The notes: generated from the sequence alone by a model not told the origin. DNA of 64,000 bases from Sediminicola sp035798135 (GCA_035798135.1 JAPFBR010000001.1:744001-808000), one strand, 5' to 3'. Counted from the first letter of the stretch, positions 1 to 9,020 are shown. Translations and numbers: made by a program.

Positions 1-1
1 T

Positions 2-427
2 TTGGAAGAGCAATACGCAGCATTTAAAGAAAAGTTTGAAAAGGTGGTTTCAGAGACCATAGACGTCAACCTGCTGACACCAGAAATATTGATAGATGCC
101 CAAATTGATCTCACCGATATTTCTCCAAAACTGATGCGGATATTAAAACAATTCGCGCCTTTTGGACCAGGGAACTTAAACCCTATATTCATGACCGATA
201 ATTTAAAGGATACGGGATATGCAAAAGGGGTGGGGCAAGATAAAAAACATCTTAAACTAGCCGCGATACAGTATGGGACAGGGCCCATCGGAAGTATTGG
301 TTTTAATTTAGGGGAGAAATTGCCGAAAGTGGCCAATCAACAATCTTTTAGCGCAGCGTATTCTTTGGATGAAAATGAATGGCAGGGCAATGTGAGTCTA
401 CAGTTGAAGCTCAGGGATCTGCGCTAA
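2..427 (+). CDS. recJ: Single-stranded-DNA-specific exonuclease RecJ, C-terminal part (5' end outside window)
   Basis: The reading frame is open from the first bases of the window, so only the last 141 residues are visible. RecJ degrades single-stranded DNA 5' to 3' in recombination and mismatch repair. The visible part matches the C-terminal OB-fold region of RecJ: the motif APFGPGNLNPIF (visible residues 52-63) is the family's hallmark at the entry to this domain, followed by a short beta-rich tail that ends LQLKLRDLR. The catalytic DHH and DHHA1 domains lie upstream, outside the window. The next gene is on the other strand, so recJ ends its transcription unit. The family assignment is confident; the true start cannot be seen. 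Confidence 0.88.
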   Translation: MEEQYAAFKEKFEKVVSETIDVNLLTPEILIDAQIDLTDISPKLMRILKQFAPFGPGNLNPIFMTDNLKDTGYAKGVGQDKKHLKLAAIQYGTGPIGSIGFNLGEKLPKVANQQSFSAAYSLDENEWQGNVSLQLKLRDLR

Positions 428-875
428 CCAATAACACTGATAGTTATTGAAACACACCTAGTGATAACTATAGATTATTAAAAAAGAAAAGATTTTCTGA
501 TAAAAAATGGACCCGAACACTCCTGTCCGGGTCCTTAAACTAAACTAACTCAAACTTAAACGAACACATTTTTTAATTATTCCAACGTTGAAGATTACGC
601 GTAAAGGAATAGTTACTTTTTAAGGGATATAATCCCTTAAAAAACACCATAAAGTGCTTTTTTATGCTGTTTAAATAAACTTAATCAAAGATATGCTATT
701 TTGAACAAATCTAAATAAGGTTTAATATAATTATAACATTTTCAGGGCGATAGGAAATGGTTTTTTTGCAACATAGGGTTATTTGAAAACCTAAAGTGCG
801 AAAAGACCGGATCAAAAAGAAGACTTTCCAAGTGTCATTCAAGGAAAATAATGGGGGTGAAATTTAATGGGTTCT
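428..875. other. Intergenic region, convergent recJ and lpxH, AT-rich
   Basis: About 450 bases between two convergent genes with no credible protein gene on either strand. It contains a strong GC-rich hairpin at 509-534 (annotated separately) and otherwise AT-rich sequence. A short near-palindrome, AAGGGATATAATCCCTT, lies near 622-638; I cannot assign it a role. Confidence 0.6.
505..560 (-). ncRNA. Hairpin terminator with possible minus-strand small RNA
   Basis: The arms GGACCCG (509-515) and CGGGTCC (528-534), with an inner ACA/TGT extension, form a strong hairpin. Read on the minus strand it is followed by six U residues, a good intrinsic terminator; on the plus strand the tail is weak (TTAAAC). 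A minus-strand TAAGTTTG (complement of 551-558) matches the flavobacterial -7 consensus TAnnTTTG, with a TTG 24 bases upstream, slightly beyond the usual spacing. It may end a very short RNA, or simply end lpxH transcription arriving from the right. The layout resembles the array at 57 kb. Confidence 0.3.
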
Positions 876-1643
876 TTATGGTTCGTAGGTTTCCAAAGAA
901 AGAGTTTGCCCATCAAAAACACCATAGGTAAAATAATGGATCCAATCCCCGAGGTTCACATAGGTCGATTTGTCGTTTAGGGCAATGTTCAACGGTAAAT
1001 GTCTATGGCCAAAAATAAAATAATCGTAATGGTCCTGTTCCAATTTTCTTTTGGCATATTGTACCAACCACTCCTTGTCCTCCCCTAAAAATTCGGCATC
1101 ATCATCCCCAGAAATGAGTTTGTTTTTCACCGAGAGATATGTTCCCAATTTCACTCCTAAATCTGGATGTAGCCAATTAAAGACCCATTTAGAAACGGGA
1201 TTGGTAAAAACCTTCTTCATCCGTTTGAACCCCTTGTCATCGGGACCAAGGCCATCACCGTGGCCAATAAAAAAGGTGGTGTCATTTAATTTAAACCGTT
1301 GGGGCTCATGAAAAACAGGGATGTTCAGTTCCGCTTCAAAATAGCCGTTCATCCAAAGATCATGATTGCCCACAAAATAATAAATAGGAATACCGGCATC
1401 GGTAATTTCCGCTAATTTTCCCAGTGTACGTGTAAACCCTTTGGGCACAACGGTTTTGTATTCGAACCAAAAATCGAAAAGGTCGCCCAATAAAAATATG
1501 GCCGCAGCATCTTGTTTTACATGGTCTAGCCAAGCGACAAATTTTTTCTCCCTTGGGAGGCTTTCTTCCCGGGTAGGGGCTCCCAAATGATTGTCACTCG
1601 CGAAATATATTTTTTTGCCCTTTGCAACCGTTATCTTCTTCAT
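876..1643 (-). CDS. lpxH: UDP-2,3-diacylglucosamine diphosphatase, LpxH-type metallophosphoesterase
   Basis: A 255-aa calcineurin-like metallophosphoesterase. The five metal-binding blocks appear in order: SDNHLG (16-21), GDLFDFW (53-59), GNHD (92-95), GHGD (127-130) and GHRH (212-215). Length and motif spacing fit the Bacteroidota version of LpxH, which cleaves UDP-2,3-diacylglucosamine to lipid X and UMP at the inner face of the cytoplasmic membrane, an essential lipid A step. The start lies 8 bases after the stop of the queD-like gene on the same strand, so the two are probably co-transcribed. A different nucleotide-sugar phosphoesterase of this superfamily cannot be fully excluded. Confidence 0.85.
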   Translation of the reverse strand: MKKITVAKGKKIYFASDNHLGAPTREESLPREKKFVAWLDHVKQDAAAIFLLGDLFDFWFEYKTVVPKGFTRTLGKLAEITDAGIPIYYFVGNHDLWMNGYFEAELNIPVFHEPQRFKLNDTTFFIGHGDGLGPDDKGFKRMKKVFTNPVSKWVFNWLHPDLGVKLGTYLSVKNKLISGDDDAEFLGEDKEWLVQYAKRKLEQDHYDYFIFGHRHLPLNIALNDKSTYVNLGDWIHYFTYGVFDGQTLSLETYEP

Positions 1644-1651
1644 AGGTCGTA

Positions 1652-2119
1652 TTATAGGTTGTCACTGGCATACCATTCCGCAAAGGAAGAATCGGTTTCC
1701 TGTAATTTTAGGGAATGAAGGAGTATGTTTTTTGGTAGTCGCTTCTTTATTTTATCAGCAAAATCCAAAACCATGTTCTCGCTGGTAGGCTGATATTCCG
1801 CCAAAATAACATTATGTCCCCTTTCCATTAATTCCTTGGCCAATTCTATGTGGGGAGTATTCTTATTAAAAACCGTGGCATGGTCAAATTGATCCACAAT
1901 CTCTTCCTTTACAATTTTCTTCAAATCACTAAAATCAATGACCATCCCTAATTTAACATGGGATGTATCCGTGATGGGCTTGCCAATGACCGTAACAGAT
2001 AATTTATAACTGTGACCATGAACATTCCTGCACTTTCCATCATAGCCGAAAAGTGCGTGACCTGTTTCAAAACCGAATTGCTTAGTAATCCTAATATTGC
2101 CCATATTGTTTATTTGCAT
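1652..2119 (-). CDS. queD: 6-carboxytetrahydropterin synthase / 6-pyruvoyl-tetrahydropterin synthase family (QueD-like)
   Basis: A 155-aa T-fold enzyme. Zinc ligands of the family are visible as His21 (FETGHALFGYDG) and the pair in NVHGHSY (His34, His36); Cys30 is the likely catalytic cysteine, and DFSDLK (from 62) and FDHATVF (78-84) are further family signatures. QueD converts 7,8-dihydroneopterin triphosphate to 6-carboxytetrahydropterin for queuosine synthesis. A second ATG at residue 6 (MGNIRITKQF) also fits the family start; I kept the longer form because both are in frame and no ribosome-binding site decides between them. It sits directly upstream of lpxH with 8 bases between. Confidence 0.83.
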   Translation of the reverse strand: MQINNMGNIRITKQFGFETGHALFGYDGKCRNVHGHSYKLSVTVIGKPITDTSHVKLGMVIDFSDLKKIVKEEIVDQFDHATVFNKNTPHIELAKELMERGHNVILAEYQPTSENMVLDFADKIKKRLPKNILLHSLKLQETDSSFAEWYASDNL

Positions 2120-2316
2120 TGCAAAAGTATGGATTCTTGCAAAACCAAACCATTTTGTCGCCCATCAAAACCACATCCTTAAAAACCCTTGATGCCTTTT
2201 ATCTTCAAATGACACTCTTAAGGATGGCGAAATGCCGTTCTTTGCCCTTAAGGGAAGGCTTTTGTCATTGATTAGTGGCTTTGGGTATTCTCTCCAAATT
2301 CATAGCACGAATAAAC

Positions 2317-2324
2317 TACATTTG
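2317..2324 (+). promoter_or_regulatory. Putative -7 promoter element upstream of the 2OG-Fe(II) oxygenase
   Basis: TACATTTG is an exact match to the flavobacterial -7 consensus TAnnTTTG and lies 25 bases before the ATG at 2349. No good TTG box sits at the expected distance upstream, so the assignment rests on the -7 box alone. Confidence 0.35.
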
Positions 2325-2348
2325 CGGACTTTTTGATAAAAACGGATT

Positions 2349-2987
2349 ATGGAACTTTTTGAAGAATTGGAATTTAAGGAGGACCCACTTTATGAAAAGG
2401 TCATTGATGATCTATTGGCCCAAAAGTATAGTATTGTGGATGATTTTTTTTCCCCTAGGGAAATTTTGACCTTACGAAACAGCCTATTATCCAAATATGA
2501 AGAAGACCAATTTATAAAGGCAGCCATTGGAAGCAGGTCCAATAAAATGATCGTAAATGCCATTCGGGGCGATTTTATCCTTTGGATGGATGAAAAAGCA
2601 CATGAAGAGGCAGAAAAACTGTTCTTTGCCAAAATAAATGAATTTGCCAATTATCTGAACAAAACCTGTTTTCTGGGAATCCTACATAAAGAGTTCCATT
2701 ACGCCCTCTATCCGCAAGGCACCTTCTATAAGCGTCATTTGGACACATTTCAAAATGATGATAGGCGCAAACTGTCCATAGCGCTATACCTGAATGAATC
2801 CACTTGGAAACCGGAATATGGTGGAGAGTTGGCCATTTACCTTCCAGAGGGAGTAGAAGAAAAGACCATAAAAATATTACCCTTACAAGGGCGGATGGTC
2901 ATTTTTGAAAGCCAGGAATTGGAGCATGAGGTGAAAACGGCCAATCAAAACCGGCTGAGTATTACCGGGTGGTTAAAGACGAGATAG
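2349..2987 (+). CDS. 2-oxoglutarate/Fe(II)-dependent oxygenase, prolyl-4-hydroxylase-like
   Basis: A 212-aa protein with the double-stranded beta-helix of the prolyl 4-hydroxylase / SM-20 superfamily. Iron ligands are His130 and Asp132 (YKRHLDTF) and His193 (LEHEV); Arg202 (NRLSITGW) is the expected 2-oxoglutarate anchor. The IRGDFILWMD segment (72-81) and the YGGEL turn (157-161) are typical of bacterial members. These enzymes hydroxylate prolyl or similar residues; the bacterial target is unknown, elongation factor Tu being one reported substrate in another species. It is a single-gene unit, divergent from queD. Superfamily membership is clear; the substrate is not. Confidence 0.82.
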   Translation: MELFEELEFKEDPLYEKVIDDLLAQKYSIVDDFFSPREILTLRNSLLSKYEEDQFIKAAIGSRSNKMIVNAIRGDFILWMDEKAHEEAEKLFFAKINEFANYLNKTCFLGILHKEFHYALYPQGTFYKRHLDTFQNDDRRKLSIALYLNESTWKPEYGGELAIYLPEGVEEKTIKILPLQGRMVIFESQELEHEVKTANQNRLSITGWLKTR

Positions 2988-2990
2988 AAT

Positions 2991-3104
2991 TTATCTCTTA
3001 AACCTTCTTTTGTTCTTTACTCTGTTTACAAAATAAACCACAACTAAAATTAGGGCTAGGATTGGGAATATTAAATTTCCGTTTAGGAATGATAGTATAT
3101 CCAT
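2991..3104 (-). CDS. Small single-span membrane protein, 37 aa, hypothetical
   Basis: An ATG at 3104 (minus strand) opens a 37-codon frame ending TAA at 2991. It encodes a short polar N-terminus (MDILSFLNGN), one hydrophobic stretch of about 15 residues (LIFPILALILVVVYF) and a strongly basic tail ending NRVKNKRRFKR. This design, one helix with a positive inside tail, is common among real bacterial small membrane proteins and unlikely by chance in an AT-rich spacer. It lies 24 bases downstream of the DUF4199 gene on the same strand and could share its transcript. Its function is unknown. Confidence 0.5.
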   Translation of the reverse strand: MDILSFLNGNLIFPILALILVVVYFVNRVKNKRRFKR

Positions 3105-3128
3105 GGTATTGAATATGTATAAAGATTG

Positions 3129-3605
3129 TTATTGTTTTTTTAGGAAGAAGGATACAATGGCGGAGGTAACCACCCCCATTGTCAGGGCAAAAAAGGTCCC
3201 TTGCACCATATAACTTTTTAAGTTAAAATAATTATTTGCCCCTTCTTCGGTCATTCTACTCGTCTCCACCATATAATTGATGAGATTGGGGAAAAGGTTT
3301 GGGGCTATCCATGTGCCTGCGATATATTGAGTCAATGGGGTTAAAATGGCTACCACGACACTGATAATGATGCCACTTATAAAACCTTGTTTCCAAGACA
3401 TTTTACCCATAAAATCCTTATTTCTTTTTTCTTTCAGAGCCAGAACATAGATGACAATGGCTACAAATGCAAACAAATTGGTATAGATTAGCTGTTGCGC
3501 AATCAACTCATCATGCCAGCCCATGGCTTTTTCAAAATACATCCAAACCAAGGTAGAAATGGCAAAAATGACACCCCATTTGATTTCTGTACGATACTTT
3601 TTCAT
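3129..3605 (-). CDS. DUF4199 domain-containing membrane protein
   Basis: A 158-aa integral membrane protein with four predicted helices (about residues 10-25, 38-57, 70-98 and 133-155). The N-terminal pattern KYRTEIKWGVIFAI, the conserved MSWKQGFISG block before helix 3 and the C-terminal GVVTSAIVSFFLKK match DUF4199, a family largely confined to Bacteroidota and of unknown function. It is followed on the same strand by the 37-aa membrane peptide and preceded by a crotonase gene that ends 30 bases upstream, so co-transcription is possible. Confidence 0.78.
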   Translation of the reverse strand: MKKYRTEIKWGVIFAISTLVWMYFEKAMGWHDELIAQQLIYTNLFAFVAIVIYVLALKEKRNKDFMGKMSWKQGFISGIIISVVVAILTPLTQYIAGTWIAPNLFPNLINYMVETSRMTEEGANNYFNLKSYMVQGTFFALTMGVVTSAIVSFFLKKQ

Positions 3606-3634
3606 AGCTGAAATTCTGATGTAAATGTAAAAAT

Positions 3635-4408
3635 TTATTTCTTGAATTTATCCAACGCCTGTTTTGTAAAATCGGAGAGTACCAATTTCCCTGAAAGCTC
3701 TGCCCTATCGATTAACAATGAATCCCAATGGGCCGTTCCTTCCCAAAGGATTTTTTTCATATCCATTAACGCTTGAGGATTATAGGAGGCCAAGTTTGCA
3801 GTGAAAACTTGCAATTCTTTGTCCATTTCCCTGTTGTTGGCAAAGACCTTGGCAAAGAGTCCCTTTTCTTTTCCCCAATAGGCATTCTTCCATTCTGTAG
3901 GTGCTAGGGAAAGTTCCGCCAAACCCGCATTACCAATTTTTCGTTCCACGGCCGGGGCAATCACAAATGGACCGATGCCAATGGTGAGTTCAGAGAGTCT
4001 AATTGCGGCATCTTCAACGGCAAAGGCATAGTCACAAGCAGCAATGAGTCCAACACCACCGCCCACGGCCTTGCCCTGAATGCGCCCAACTATCAATTTT
4101 TTGCAGGTACGCATGGCATTTATCACCTTGGCAAACCCTCCGAAAAAGGCCTTACCTTCTTCCAAGTTGGAAACGGCCACCAATTCATCAAAGGAAGCAC
4201 CGGCACAAAATGCTCTGTCCCCTTCCGATCTAAGAATGATCAGGGATACTTCATCCTTTCCGGATAGCTTATCCAGTTCATCCGCAAGTCTGGTCAATAA
4301 TTCGGTGACAAACGAATTGCTCGCAGGATGACCAAATTCTACAGTCGCTATTCGGTTCTCAATAGAAGTGTACAAACTCCCATTTGTTCTTGTAGTACCC
4401 ATATTCAT
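3635..4408 (-). CDS. Enoyl-CoA hydratase/isomerase family protein (crotonase fold)
   Basis: A 257-aa crotonase. The oxyanion-hole segments are AFCAGASFDEL (66-76) and AVGGGVGL (114-121). Glu140 in LSELTIGIGP matches one of the two catalytic glutamates of classical hydratases; the position of the other (Glu144 in rat hydratase, motif GGGCEL) is occupied by glycine (Gly120). That favours an isomerase, methylglutaconyl-CoA hydratase-like or other specialised activity over a standard beta-oxidation hydratase. It stands alone among crotonase-pathway genes, so neighbours do not reveal the substrate. The MATE gene upstream stops 19 bases before this start. Confidence 0.8.
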   Translation of the reverse strand: MNMGTTRTNGSLYTSIENRIATVEFGHPASNSFVTELLTRLADELDKLSGKDEVSLIILRSEGDRAFCAGASFDELVAVSNLEEGKAFFGGFAKVINAMRTCKKLIVGRIQGKAVGGGVGLIAACDYAFAVEDAAIRLSELTIGIGPFVIAPAVERKIGNAGLAELSLAPTEWKNAYWGKEKGLFAKVFANNREMDKELQVFTANLASYNPQALMDMKKILWEGTAHWDSLLIDRAELSGKLVLSDFTKQALDKFKK

Positions 4409-4427
4409 TATTTTGACAGTTCCAAAA

Positions 4428-5762
4428 TTAGGTGTTTTGCAAGAGGGGGCGAAATTTCCTTCTAAATTTCCACACTAGGGCGCCGCCACGGATTGCCATC
4501 CAAACAAGAAAGGCAATCCAAATTCCACTAAAGCCCCAGCCTAAATATTTGGTCAAAAATAAGGTAGGAACAAAACCTATGAATGTGGCAGTCAGCAACA
4601 CATTTCTCAAATACTTCATTTCGCCCATTCCTTTGAACATGCCATCCAAGACAAAGGCAATAGTATTGACTGGGAGGCTTAATATCAGAATAAAGAAGAC
4701 CCCATAAAAAGTATTCAAAACAATAATTTCATTGGAAAAGAGTCTTCCAATTGGATGGTAAAAGACAAAAGCCAAAAGGATCAATACCATACTTACGACC
4801 ATGCCGTATAATGTAATTTTTTTTGCCAATTTCCAGAGTCCGTCATAATCTTTGGCGCCCAACAACTTCCCACCCATGATATTCCCCGCAGCCCCATAAC
4901 CGTCAATAAAAAAGGAGGAAAACAACCATAGGTTAATGGCTATGGTGTGCGCCCCAATGTAGCGGTCTCCAAGGGCTGCTGCCTCCCGAACAGCCAAAAT
5001 CAACGCAGTGTTCAAGGCCAGTGCCCGAACAAATAAATTTAAACTCATAACCACCAATTTTCCCAGTTCTGGATGCAATGGAAAACGGAGTTTAAGACTA
5101 ATATCGGTTTTGACAATCAAGAATATAAAGGCCATAAGCGCCATAACCCCTTGGGAAATTAAACTGGCATAGGCGGCTCCCTCCAAATACATGGGAGAGA
5201 TGAATCCTTCCACACCATAGACCAGTAAAAAGTCCAAAAATATGTTCAATATAGCCCCGGTAATGGCTATGAGCATGGTCCAATAGGTGTTCTGAAGGCC
5301 ACGGAAAATTCCAAAAACAGCAAAAGTGAAAAGGGTCAAGGGGAAGCCCCATACCCTAATAGCGTAGTATTTTACACAGTAGTCCAAAATCTTCCCGGAA
5401 GCATTCAACAGGAGAAAAATGTCTTCGATTACAAAAATGGTTGATAATAGAATGATGATACTTAGGGCTATATTCAAAAAAATGGCCTGGGCTGGGAGTG
5501 TTTTAACTTCTTCCAACTTTCCTGCGCCCAAATATTGGGAAATAATGGCAGAGATTGCACTTCTCGTTTGTCCAAGGACCCAGATCAACATGGATAGAAA
5601 GGAGCCTACGATACCCGCGGCAGCTAAGGATTCAAGTCCGTCTACCGGAATATTTCCCACAATAGCCGTATCCGTAATGGATAAAATGGGTTCCGCTATT
5701 CCTGCAATGGTAGCTGGAATGGCAAGTTTGTTGATGGTCTTGAAATTGACGGCAGTTTTCAA
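4428..5762 (-). CDS. MATE family multidrug/cation antiporter
   Basis: A 444-aa protein with twelve hydrophobic segments in the two-bundle pattern of the MATE (DinF/NorM) family. The first helix region, TINKLAIPATIAGIAEPIL, and the early acidic segment ITDTAIVG (about 29-36) match the DinF-like branch, in which Asp in this helix takes part in cation coupling. MATE proteins export drugs or metabolites using a Na+ or H+ gradient in the inner membrane. It lies in a same-strand run between a GNAT gene (12 bases upstream) and the crotonase gene, suggesting a loose operon. The substrate cannot be predicted. Confidence 0.85.
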   Translation of the reverse strand: MKTAVNFKTINKLAIPATIAGIAEPILSITDTAIVGNIPVDGLESLAAAGIVGSFLSMLIWVLGQTRSAISAIISQYLGAGKLEEVKTLPAQAIFLNIALSIIILLSTIFVIEDIFLLLNASGKILDYCVKYYAIRVWGFPLTLFTFAVFGIFRGLQNTYWTMLIAITGAILNIFLDFLLVYGVEGFISPMYLEGAAYASLISQGVMALMAFIFLIVKTDISLKLRFPLHPELGKLVVMSLNLFVRALALNTALILAVREAAALGDRYIGAHTIAINLWLFSSFFIDGYGAAGNIMGGKLLGAKDYDGLWKLAKKITLYGMVVSMVLILLAFVFYHPIGRLFSNEIIVLNTFYGVFFILILSLPVNTIAFVLDGMFKGMGEMKYLRNVLLTATFIGFVPTLFLTKYLGWGFSGIWIAFLVWMAIRGGALVWKFRRKFRPLLQNT

Positions 5763-5774
5763 ATAGAAATAGGA

Positions 5775-6275
5775 TTAAAGCATCAGTTCATAGCAGTGAA
5801 AGTGGTCATCGCTTTGTTTTGGGAAATAGATATCGCCCAGTTTTTGATAGCCTCTTATTTCATAAAAAAGTTGGTTGCGTTTGTTCTGGCTAAAGGTATC
5901 CAATCGAATGGAGACATAATTGTTTGCCCGACCGTGATTTTCGGCAAAAGTCATTAGCTGTTGGGCGTACCCATTTTTTTGATGATCTGGATGCACTGCC
6001 AAGCGATGTATATAGAGGTTATTATTGGATGGGGTCAACCACAGTATAGGAAGATATTCCTCGTCCATATGGGTAGAAATAACGATGGTCCCCACGGGTT
6101 TTCCTTCAATTTCCATAACATATAGCTCTTTTCTGTGGAGGTCATTTTCGAAGATGCTTATAGTAGGATAGGATGGGCTCCATTGAAAGATATTGTTTTT
6201 GATCAATTGCGCTGCACATGCTTCTGTGATAGCTATTATGTTGGTCATTTCTCCTAACTTTGCGGGTCGGATCAT
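5775..6275 (-). CDS. GNAT family N-acetyltransferase
   Basis: A 166-aa acetyltransferase. The acetyl-CoA pyrophosphate-binding motif A is RLAVHPDHQKNGYAQQL (91-107), a good Q/RxxGxG/A-type signature, followed by SIRLDTFSQNKRNQLFYE (motif B), where the Asn and Tyr commonly line the active site. The acceptor substrate is unknown. It is the first gene of a minus-strand run that continues with the MATE exporter and crotonase; its upstream region is shared with the divergent universal stress protein gene. Confidence 0.8.
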   Translation of the reverse strand: MIRPAKLGEMTNIIAITEACAAQLIKNNIFQWSPSYPTISIFENDLHRKELYVMEIEGKPVGTIVISTHMDEEYLPILWLTPSNNNLYIHRLAVHPDHQKNGYAQQLMTFAENHGRANNYVSIRLDTFSQNKRNQLFYEIRGYQKLGDIYFPKQSDDHFHCYELML

Positions 6276-6329
6276 GTGTAGATTTTAATTTAGTTGTAAA
6301 TTTAACCTATAAAATCGTAAAACCTTAGT

Positions 6330-7130
6330 ATGAAAAATATATTGGTTCCTATAGGAACTTCTCCTGAAGCCCACGAAACATTGCAATATGCAGTTGACTT
6401 TGCCTCTGAATTCTCCTCAAAAGTTTTTGTAATGGAGGCATTTAATGTGAAGGGTACCGGCGCCGGGACGCTGGCCAACCTTCAAGAAAAAGTGGCCAAA
6501 AGCAGCAAGGAACATTTAAAGGAAATAATAGATAAGGTTGATGCTAAAAAAGTTGACATTAAAATTGCCACCTATAATGGGGATTTGATTGACGGTTTGA
6601 TATCTATAGATAAAGAATTGGGAATCGATCTAATTATCATATCGCCTAGAAGCAACGATATAAATGAAGAGTTGTATTTGGGCCACACTTCAGGTCGGGT
6701 GGTAAAAAGGACGGACATTCCTACCTTGATCGTACCCAAAGGAACAGTTTTCAAGCCCTTCAAATCGATCTTGACGGCATTTAAATCCGGTATTTTAAAA
6801 AGAAAACGAATTTTGGTTCCGTTAGTGGGCATCCAAAAAAAGTTTGGTTCCAAGGTGAACTTATTAATGGTAAAAACCCCAGGATATACGGATGATGATC
6901 TAAAGATCAATACGGCACTAATGGACATAAGTTCACAACTTACGTTAACAGAAAATTCCACCACCTATTTGGGGGTTTTAGAGCATTTTAGATCCCAACA
7001 TCCAGATTTACTATGTGTATTCAGAAGAAAACGTGGATTTTTCAAGAATTTATGGGAAAAGAACACGATTCCGAAGTCTGAATTTTACGCTCCAGTGCCT
7101 GTTTTGGTGCTCAGTGTGAAAAAAGATTAA
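6330..7130 (+). CDS. Universal stress protein (UspA family), two-domain form
   Basis: A 266-aa protein. Residues 1 to about 140 form a typical Usp domain: the start MKNILVPIGTSPEAHETL, the central IIISPRS strand and the ATP-binding segment LGHTSGRVVKRTDIPTLIVP near its end. The second half resembles a degenerate second Usp domain without a clear nucleotide-binding loop, the usual tandem-Usp arrangement in Bacteroidota. Usp proteins accumulate in starvation or oxidative stress; their molecular action is mostly unknown. It is a single-gene unit followed 73 bases later by tRNA-Ala. Confidence 0.83.
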   Translation: MKNILVPIGTSPEAHETLQYAVDFASEFSSKVFVMEAFNVKGTGAGTLANLQEKVAKSSKEHLKEIIDKVDAKKVDIKIATYNGDLIDGLISIDKELGIDLIIISPRSNDINEELYLGHTSGRVVKRTDIPTLIVPKGTVFKPFKSILTAFKSGILKRKRILVPLVGIQKKFGSKVNLLMVKTPGYTDDDLKINTALMDISSQLTLTENSTTYLGVLEHFRSQHPDLLCVFRRKRGFFKNLWEKNTIPKSEFYAPVPVLVLSVKKD

Positions 7131-7203
7131 AGCAGGTTGTTATTTGTTGGTGTTGCATTTTGATTCCATGTGAAAATGTATTTTCTTTGCCGCAGCCAAA
7201 AAA

Positions 7204-7438
<235 letters not shown>

Positions 7439-7556
7439 TTAGTAAACAAAGGCATTCACAGATGTGAGGTTATTTATCCGTTATTGCATGGGTTTTTACA
7501 CCTTTTTTTTCTAAAAAATAAGGATAAATGAAATGTACTTTGCGCCTAAATAAAAA

Positions 7557-8903
7557 CTAAAAGCTTAATATTAAGGTGGTCTCCTTAAAGGGAACTGACC
7601 GTACCTTCATCGTGCCACCATGCAAATGCATGATCTGTTTTGAGAGGCTTAAGCCAATGCCCGTTCCCGTATCTTTTGTAGTGAAAAAAGGGACGAATAT
7701 TTCATCAATTAGATCCTCTGGTATTCCCGGCCCGTTGTCGGTAACCGTGATGTGTTTTTTTCCATCATGCGTGGCTTGGGCGAGGATGGTTATGCTTCCA
7801 TTCTCAACATTGCCAATTGCTTGAAGTGCATTTTTGGTCAGATTGATCAGAATCTGCGAAATCTGTTTTTCGTCTATAAACAGTTCTAAATCTGTTGGTA
7901 TTGTGACTACCTTAAAATCAATATGCTCGTTCTTGTTTTCTTGATCCATCAATACTTTAACCTTGTCAAGAAGGTGTTGTGCGGAAACAATCGCTTTATC
8001 CGGTTTGGGCAAACTCAAAAAGCTTCGATAAGATTGCACGAACTGCATCAGATCGCCTCCTTGTTCTTTAATGACTTGTAAACCCTTAACGGTACTTGAC
8101 ACATGGTTCTCATTTAGTTTCATGGGAGATTTCCCGTCTGGGGATATGAAGTATTTAAGAATGGATTCCGAAATTGAAGTTATCGGTGTAATCGTATTCA
8201 TAATCTCATGTGTAAGCACGCGAATCAGTTTTACCCATGAATCAGTTTCCTTTTCATCGAGCTCTTTATGAATATCGTTTACTACCACCAAAAGCAATCG
8301 TTCACCCTCAATGTTGATTGTTGTACATTTCAAACTTAGCTCTCTTTTTCCACGTTCGTTGGCCAACTGATAAATGGTATTTTCGAAGGGTTCCAATGCT
8401 TCAAATAATTGATAGAGCTTTTCATCTACCTGATTTAGTTGCTTGACATGATTTAAAGGGTGGTAGTTCAAAAGATTCTGTACCGTAGGGTTTGCGTAAA
8501 GAATATGCCCTTTCTGATTGATGGTAAAAATACCGATATCAGCTTGCCTCAATATTTCCTGGTAGTATTGTTCCTGTGCCTGCTTTTTTAAATGGATATC
8601 TTGGATCATTGCATTCAGCATGTTCAAGCTATGGTTCAATTCTTCCAAGGATTTCACACTTAATTTTTCAGGAAATCGCAATGTGAAGTCTTCATTTTTA
8701 ATAGCATCGAAGAAATAGGCTATTTTTCGATTGGTCTGATTGACGAACGAAATCAAACTCGCGGTCTGAACAATTAATAGGAGAACCAACAAGGCGCAGA
8801 TTATATAGCGATTATCAAAATAGCAATAGGAAGCTATCGCAGCGGTAATCGTCAGAAAGATGACCCGTATGACTAGTTGAAAATAAATGTTTCTGCTGAC
8901 CAT
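7557..8903 (-). CDS. Sensor histidine kinase, NtrB-like, membrane-anchored
   Basis: A 448-aa kinase. Two N-terminal membrane helices (about 8-27 and 32-53) enclose almost no periplasmic loop, so the signal is probably cytoplasmic or within the membrane. Then come a linker, a PAS-like domain (ADIGIFTINQKGHILYANPT, 121-140), the phosphoacceptor motif LTHEIMNTITP with His232, and the catalytic domain: N box LINLTKNALQAI (352-363), DNGPGIP (389-395) and GTGIGLSL (413-420). The asparagine-rich H box is of the NtrB type, matching the sigma-54 regulator encoded next door, whose stop is 117 bases upstream on the same strand. Together they probably control the divergent export operon. Confidence 0.88.
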   Translation of the reverse strand: MVSRNIYFQLVIRVIFLTITAAIASYCYFDNRYIICALLVLLLIVQTASLISFVNQTNRKIAYFFDAIKNEDFTLRFPEKLSVKSLEELNHSLNMLNAMIQDIHLKKQAQEQYYQEILRQADIGIFTINQKGHILYANPTVQNLLNYHPLNHVKQLNQVDEKLYQLFEALEPFENTIYQLANERGKRELSLKCTTINIEGERLLLVVVNDIHKELDEKETDSWVKLIRVLTHEIMNTITPITSISESILKYFISPDGKSPMKLNENHVSSTVKGLQVIKEQGGDLMQFVQSYRSFLSLPKPDKAIVSAQHLLDKVKVLMDQENKNEHIDFKVVTIPTDLELFIDEKQISQILINLTKNALQAIGNVENGSITILAQATHDGKKHITVTDNGPGIPEDLIDEIFVPFFTTKDTGTGIGLSLSKQIMHLHGGTMKVRSVPFKETTLILSF

Positions 8904-9020
8904 GTTACGTGTTATAGTTCAAATTCATTTCTAATTTGATTCCAATTTAATTTTTTATCAAGGATTATTCATGACCTAGAAAATGTCAACCTTCGCTATT
9001 TTTTCATTTCTAACAACTGA

